From Nephromyces sp. MM_2019 (Eukaryota; Apicomplexa; Aconoidasida; Nephromycida), in NCBI GenBank assembly GCA_015657535.1, contig JADHZB010000290.1:5645-18144 (forward strand): 12,500 nt of DNA. The letters are read 5' to 3'. Below the pieces are notes generated by a model that was given only the letters and a program-made list of their open reading frames with translations, had not been told where the DNA came from and ran no database searches. Shown piece after piece: positions 9,594 through 12,500 of the stretch (the first letter of the stretch is position 1; the number at the start of each line of letters is the position of its first letter). The position numbers and the translations under genes are program-made.

Positions 9594-10588
9594 AACAAAT
9601 TCACACAACACATGTGCACACAGCACAGACACATGCTATATAAAAAAACACATGTACACATAGCACAGACACATGGTATATAAAACAACACATGCACACA
9701 CTATAAATATGTAAACTGCATATACCCACACAAAATACACACACATCATACAAACACAAGACACAAACACATACACACACACAATCACACACATAAACGC
9801 AACACATATTTATATATATATCTCCATAAACAGGTATGAGACTGTATTTTATTTATGAAGGAATAAGAGAGCGTTGCGCACACATTTTTAATAAATTTGA
9901 ATTAATTTTAATTATTTTAGTTTTGTGTGTAATATTTTATATTCATATATCATATTAACTAAAAAATTTAATATTTACACACATTAATGTATTATACGAA
10001 TAGATATGAAATATATATGTGATTTTGATTAATTGTATGTGTGTGTGAGTGCGTGTGTTGGTGTGTGCTGTCTGAATATATGTGTGCAGGATCTTAATTA
10101 GGGTGTATAAACTGTGTGTAATATTAGAGATGTATACACATGAATTATACATCACCTATCATTGGGTAGAAATATGATTAAACATAAAGATTTGGTGTAT
10201 ATATTAATCGAATGTGTGTATGTACTAATCAAATCTAAATGTGTGTGGTTTAGCCAAATAGATGTGTGTATACGATAATCAAAGCAATAAGGTTTACCTG
10301 AAAAATTGTATTAATGATAATAAAATTGAGATAATAAACTTACATAATTTAAACACACACACAACACACATCATACATATATAGATAAATATATATATAT
10401 ATATATATATCCACACACAGACACAAACACATACACAACATGCATCATATATATATATTTATATATATATATATTTATTTATTTATATATCCACATACAC
10501 ATATACATACACACACATATACGTACACATATACATATATATACATATATACACACACATCTATATATAAACGTACACACACACCAAT
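9594..10588. other. spacer between convergent NEK and THOC3 genes
   Basis: No supported gene. From left to right it holds CA repeat and a 40-bp tandem repeat (9608-9702), an acceptor-like site with a 41-codon frame (9836-9958), TG-rich sequence around 10030-10290 with loose GTGTGTAT..TAATCAA repeats, and TA/CA repeat at 10370-10575. AATAAA at 9890-9895 on plus is a possible NEK polyadenylation signal. AATAAA read on minus at 10474-10483 (two overlapping copies) could serve THOC3, about 105 bases past its stop. Confidence 0.6.
9608..9702 (+). repeat. 40-bp tandem repeat, 2.4 copies
   Basis: Units start at 9608 and 9648, with a partial third at 9688. Each full unit reads ACACATGT, then a CACA stretch, GCACAGACACATG and finally a TATATAAAA box. 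The two full copies differ at only a few bases. It sits just after the NEK stop codon, so it is 3' untranslated or intergenic sequence. Confidence 0.9.
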
Positions 10589-12500
10589 TTATTCAAAACT
10601 GAATAATCCAATAGGGTATGATTTGCTATTAAAACCACCCACATCACAGGCAAAGGCCAACATATAACGTGATGGGTGAAAACTACAGGCAACCAAACTA
10701 AATGATGTTTTGTGTGTAAAATATAATTCACAGGGGTCTACCCCAGCTACACACACAAAAAATTCATTTTTATCCATGGGTGTATCTTCTCTGTTTTTAT
10801 TATAACTTAACACATCATCAACTTGTGTGCTATTTGAAGAGTCCTTAGTCCCCCATGCCAATAATTTCCTACACACACATTTTATATACATACAAATTTG
10901 TATGTAGATATAGATATATATATAAATATGTACATGTGTATAAATTGATATGTATGTGTATCTATATTTATATATGGATACATACATATACATATATATA
11001 TATGTAAATTTGTATGTATATACATACACAAGAATGGATTTAGGTATATCTTGACAATGTTCAAAGATATGTGTATACTTAATTAAAAGGGTAGAAGTGA
11101 TAAACATGACATCATGTGTATCACATACATATACACTCCAAACACACACACATAAATACACTGCATACCCATGCACACACACACATAAATACACTGCATA
11201 CCCATACACGCACACACATAAATACACTGCATACCCATGCACACACACACATGCACAAACACACACACACTATAAAAACACCCCCCTAAACAGATATACT
11301 CTGCAAACACACCCAATCCACTCTTCCCCTCCCTTATACACACATACCCATCCCATGATGTAGCTACACAGCTGACAGGCCCTTCAAGCCTTGGGAAAAC
11401 ATACTTACACACACCATCATTAATATCAAATAATTGTACGGTGTGATCATTTCCCCCTGTCGCAATAAATTGGCCATCTTTAGAGTGTGTAAGGCAATTG
11501 ATAGTGGATGTGTGTATCTTCTCTGTAAATACACTCCCTAAATGTTCAGAGGGGTATAGTGAAATCGTACCATCTGTGTGTGTAAGTATAATCATTTCAC
11601 CTAATCCATCATAACCAATATTAGTAATTTTTTGTTGGGCTTGTGTGTTGTGTAAATCAGTGAAATTAACTGTTTTCTTAGCCCCAGATGTGTCTTGAGA
11701 AGTCGATGGGTGGTGTGTAGGTTTGGGGGGATAGACAACAGATTTGGGTAAACTAAGTGAGGCAAAACGTATACCCTTATCTACACACACAATAGCACTC
11801 CCATTAGGGTGCCAAGCAAGATGACTCAGTGTACCATGTTGACACACAATCTCATAAAATGGTTTACTTTGGCTTGATTTAGTTGACTCTCTTAAATCAT
11901 ATAATTTGATAGAAGTAGGGTATGTATCAGTAGATAGAGCTGCTAACACATCTGGGTGATTTGGGTGTGGTAAAACATGTTGAGCTTTAACATGGACTGT
12001 TGTCTCCAATCCAAGTGTGTAGGGTGATACACACACAATTGATTCTTTGGTTGATACACACAAACGTTGTCCATTTGAATTGAAAAACAAATCTTTTACC
12101 CTTGATTTCAATTTTAAGGAATCATGTGTAGCTTCAGAAAATCGAATTTCATGTGTAGAGTGTAATTGTGAACTTGTGTGTGTAGGAAGTGTAGGAGGTG
12201 GTTTAAGAGGTGTTAGAGGGTGTAAGAATGATGTTCCTTGTTGTGAAGATGTGTAAAGTGAAGCTTGATTGTGTTGTGATGTTGTGTGTATAGGTGGCTT
12301 TGTTTGTAGTGTCTTGTAGAATGGGCTATTTATAGGAGGAGTAGGACGTGTGTGTAAACCTATATCAACCAATGAACTGGGTACATGATTTGTTTGTGAA
12401 TCACGTGTTGGCCTACCCTGCTTTGGATATACACCAAAATAATAGAGGTAGGTTTGACGTGTGTGTATTTGTTCCTCAGTCAGTGGTGGCCCAAATACAC
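10589..12500 (-). CDS. THOC3: THOC3/TEX1-like WD40 protein of the THO/TREX complex; 2 exons seen, 5' end missing
   Basis: THOC3 (Tex1) is the WD40 subunit of THO, which couples transcription to mRNA packaging and export. Seen: exon A 12500-11348 and exon B 10868-10589 join in phase to 476 residues ending in TAA. Numbering from the window edge: about 130 Ser/Thr/Pro-rich residues, then blades near 130, 170 (LPHPNHPDVLAALS..IKLYDLRE), 219 (LAWHPNGSAIVCVDKG), 290, 328 (INCLTHSKDGQFIATGGNDH then VQLFDINDGVCKYVF) and 374. The intron falls inside SWDGKLLAWGTKD. The end, FSLVACSFHPSRYMLAFACD then IGLFSFE, matches the THOC3 end (AWHPKRPLLAFACDD..VKLFGL). Insertions of about 25 residues lie near 260-285 and 395-420. 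There is no in-frame ATG between 12500 and the WD40 start, so the start lies upstream. Another WD40 family is possible but fits the last two blades less well. Confidence 0.85.
10869..11347. repeat. THOC3 intron with a 33-bp triplicated unit
   Basis: In minus sense it runs from donor GTATGT (11347) to acceptor TGTGTGTGTAG (10869). The plus strand shows three 33-base units at 11151, 11184 and 11217, each CATAAATACACTGCATACCC plus CA filler, then CA repeat and C-rich sequence up to about 11345. The lower half (10880-11030) is TA/CATA rich. Confidence 0.85.

Overview
The window is nuclear DNA from a eukaryote, most likely a protist. It is AT-rich, intron-rich and packed with CA/TG and TA repeats. 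It holds no bacterial operons, rRNA, tRNA or recognisable transposon. I rebuilt three conserved genes by joining short exons with GT..AG introns in consistent reading phase. All use the standard genetic code as far as can be seen. A TOR kinase gene argues against Apicomplexa, which lack TOR, but I cannot place the species.

Layout. (1) Bases 1-1887, minus strand: the 5' end of a TOR (target of rapamycin) kinase gene, three exons coding for the first 200 residues. Its third intron runs off the left edge as CA repeat. (2) 1888-5742: a 3.85-kb spacer between the divergent TOR and NEK genes. It consists of TG-rich and CA-rich blocks that swap strand, with a 31-bp minisatellite of 8 units and a 26-bp one of 16 copies, and no gene I can support. 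(3) 5743-9593, plus strand: a complete ten-exon NEK1-like protein kinase gene of 394 residues. (4) 9594-10588: a repeat-rich spacer between convergent genes. (5) 10589-12500, minus strand: most of a THOC3/TEX1 WD40 gene (THO/TREX mRNA export), two exons in the window, with its 5' end beyond the right edge.

The genes serve unrelated housekeeping roles (growth signalling, cell cycle or cilia, mRNA export), and nothing suggests shared regulation beyond the divergent TOR/NEK arrangement. The unusual aspect is the repeat environment. Nearly all introns and spacers are simple repeat. At least one donor splice site is the first GT of a long GT tract, and short CA/TG runs reach into exons, where they encode Thr-His and Cys-Val pairs. 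Most long reading frames in the window are merely stop-free CA/TG repeat, while the real genes are split into exons of 42-280 bases, apart from one long THOC3 exon. I found no convincing undescribed system.
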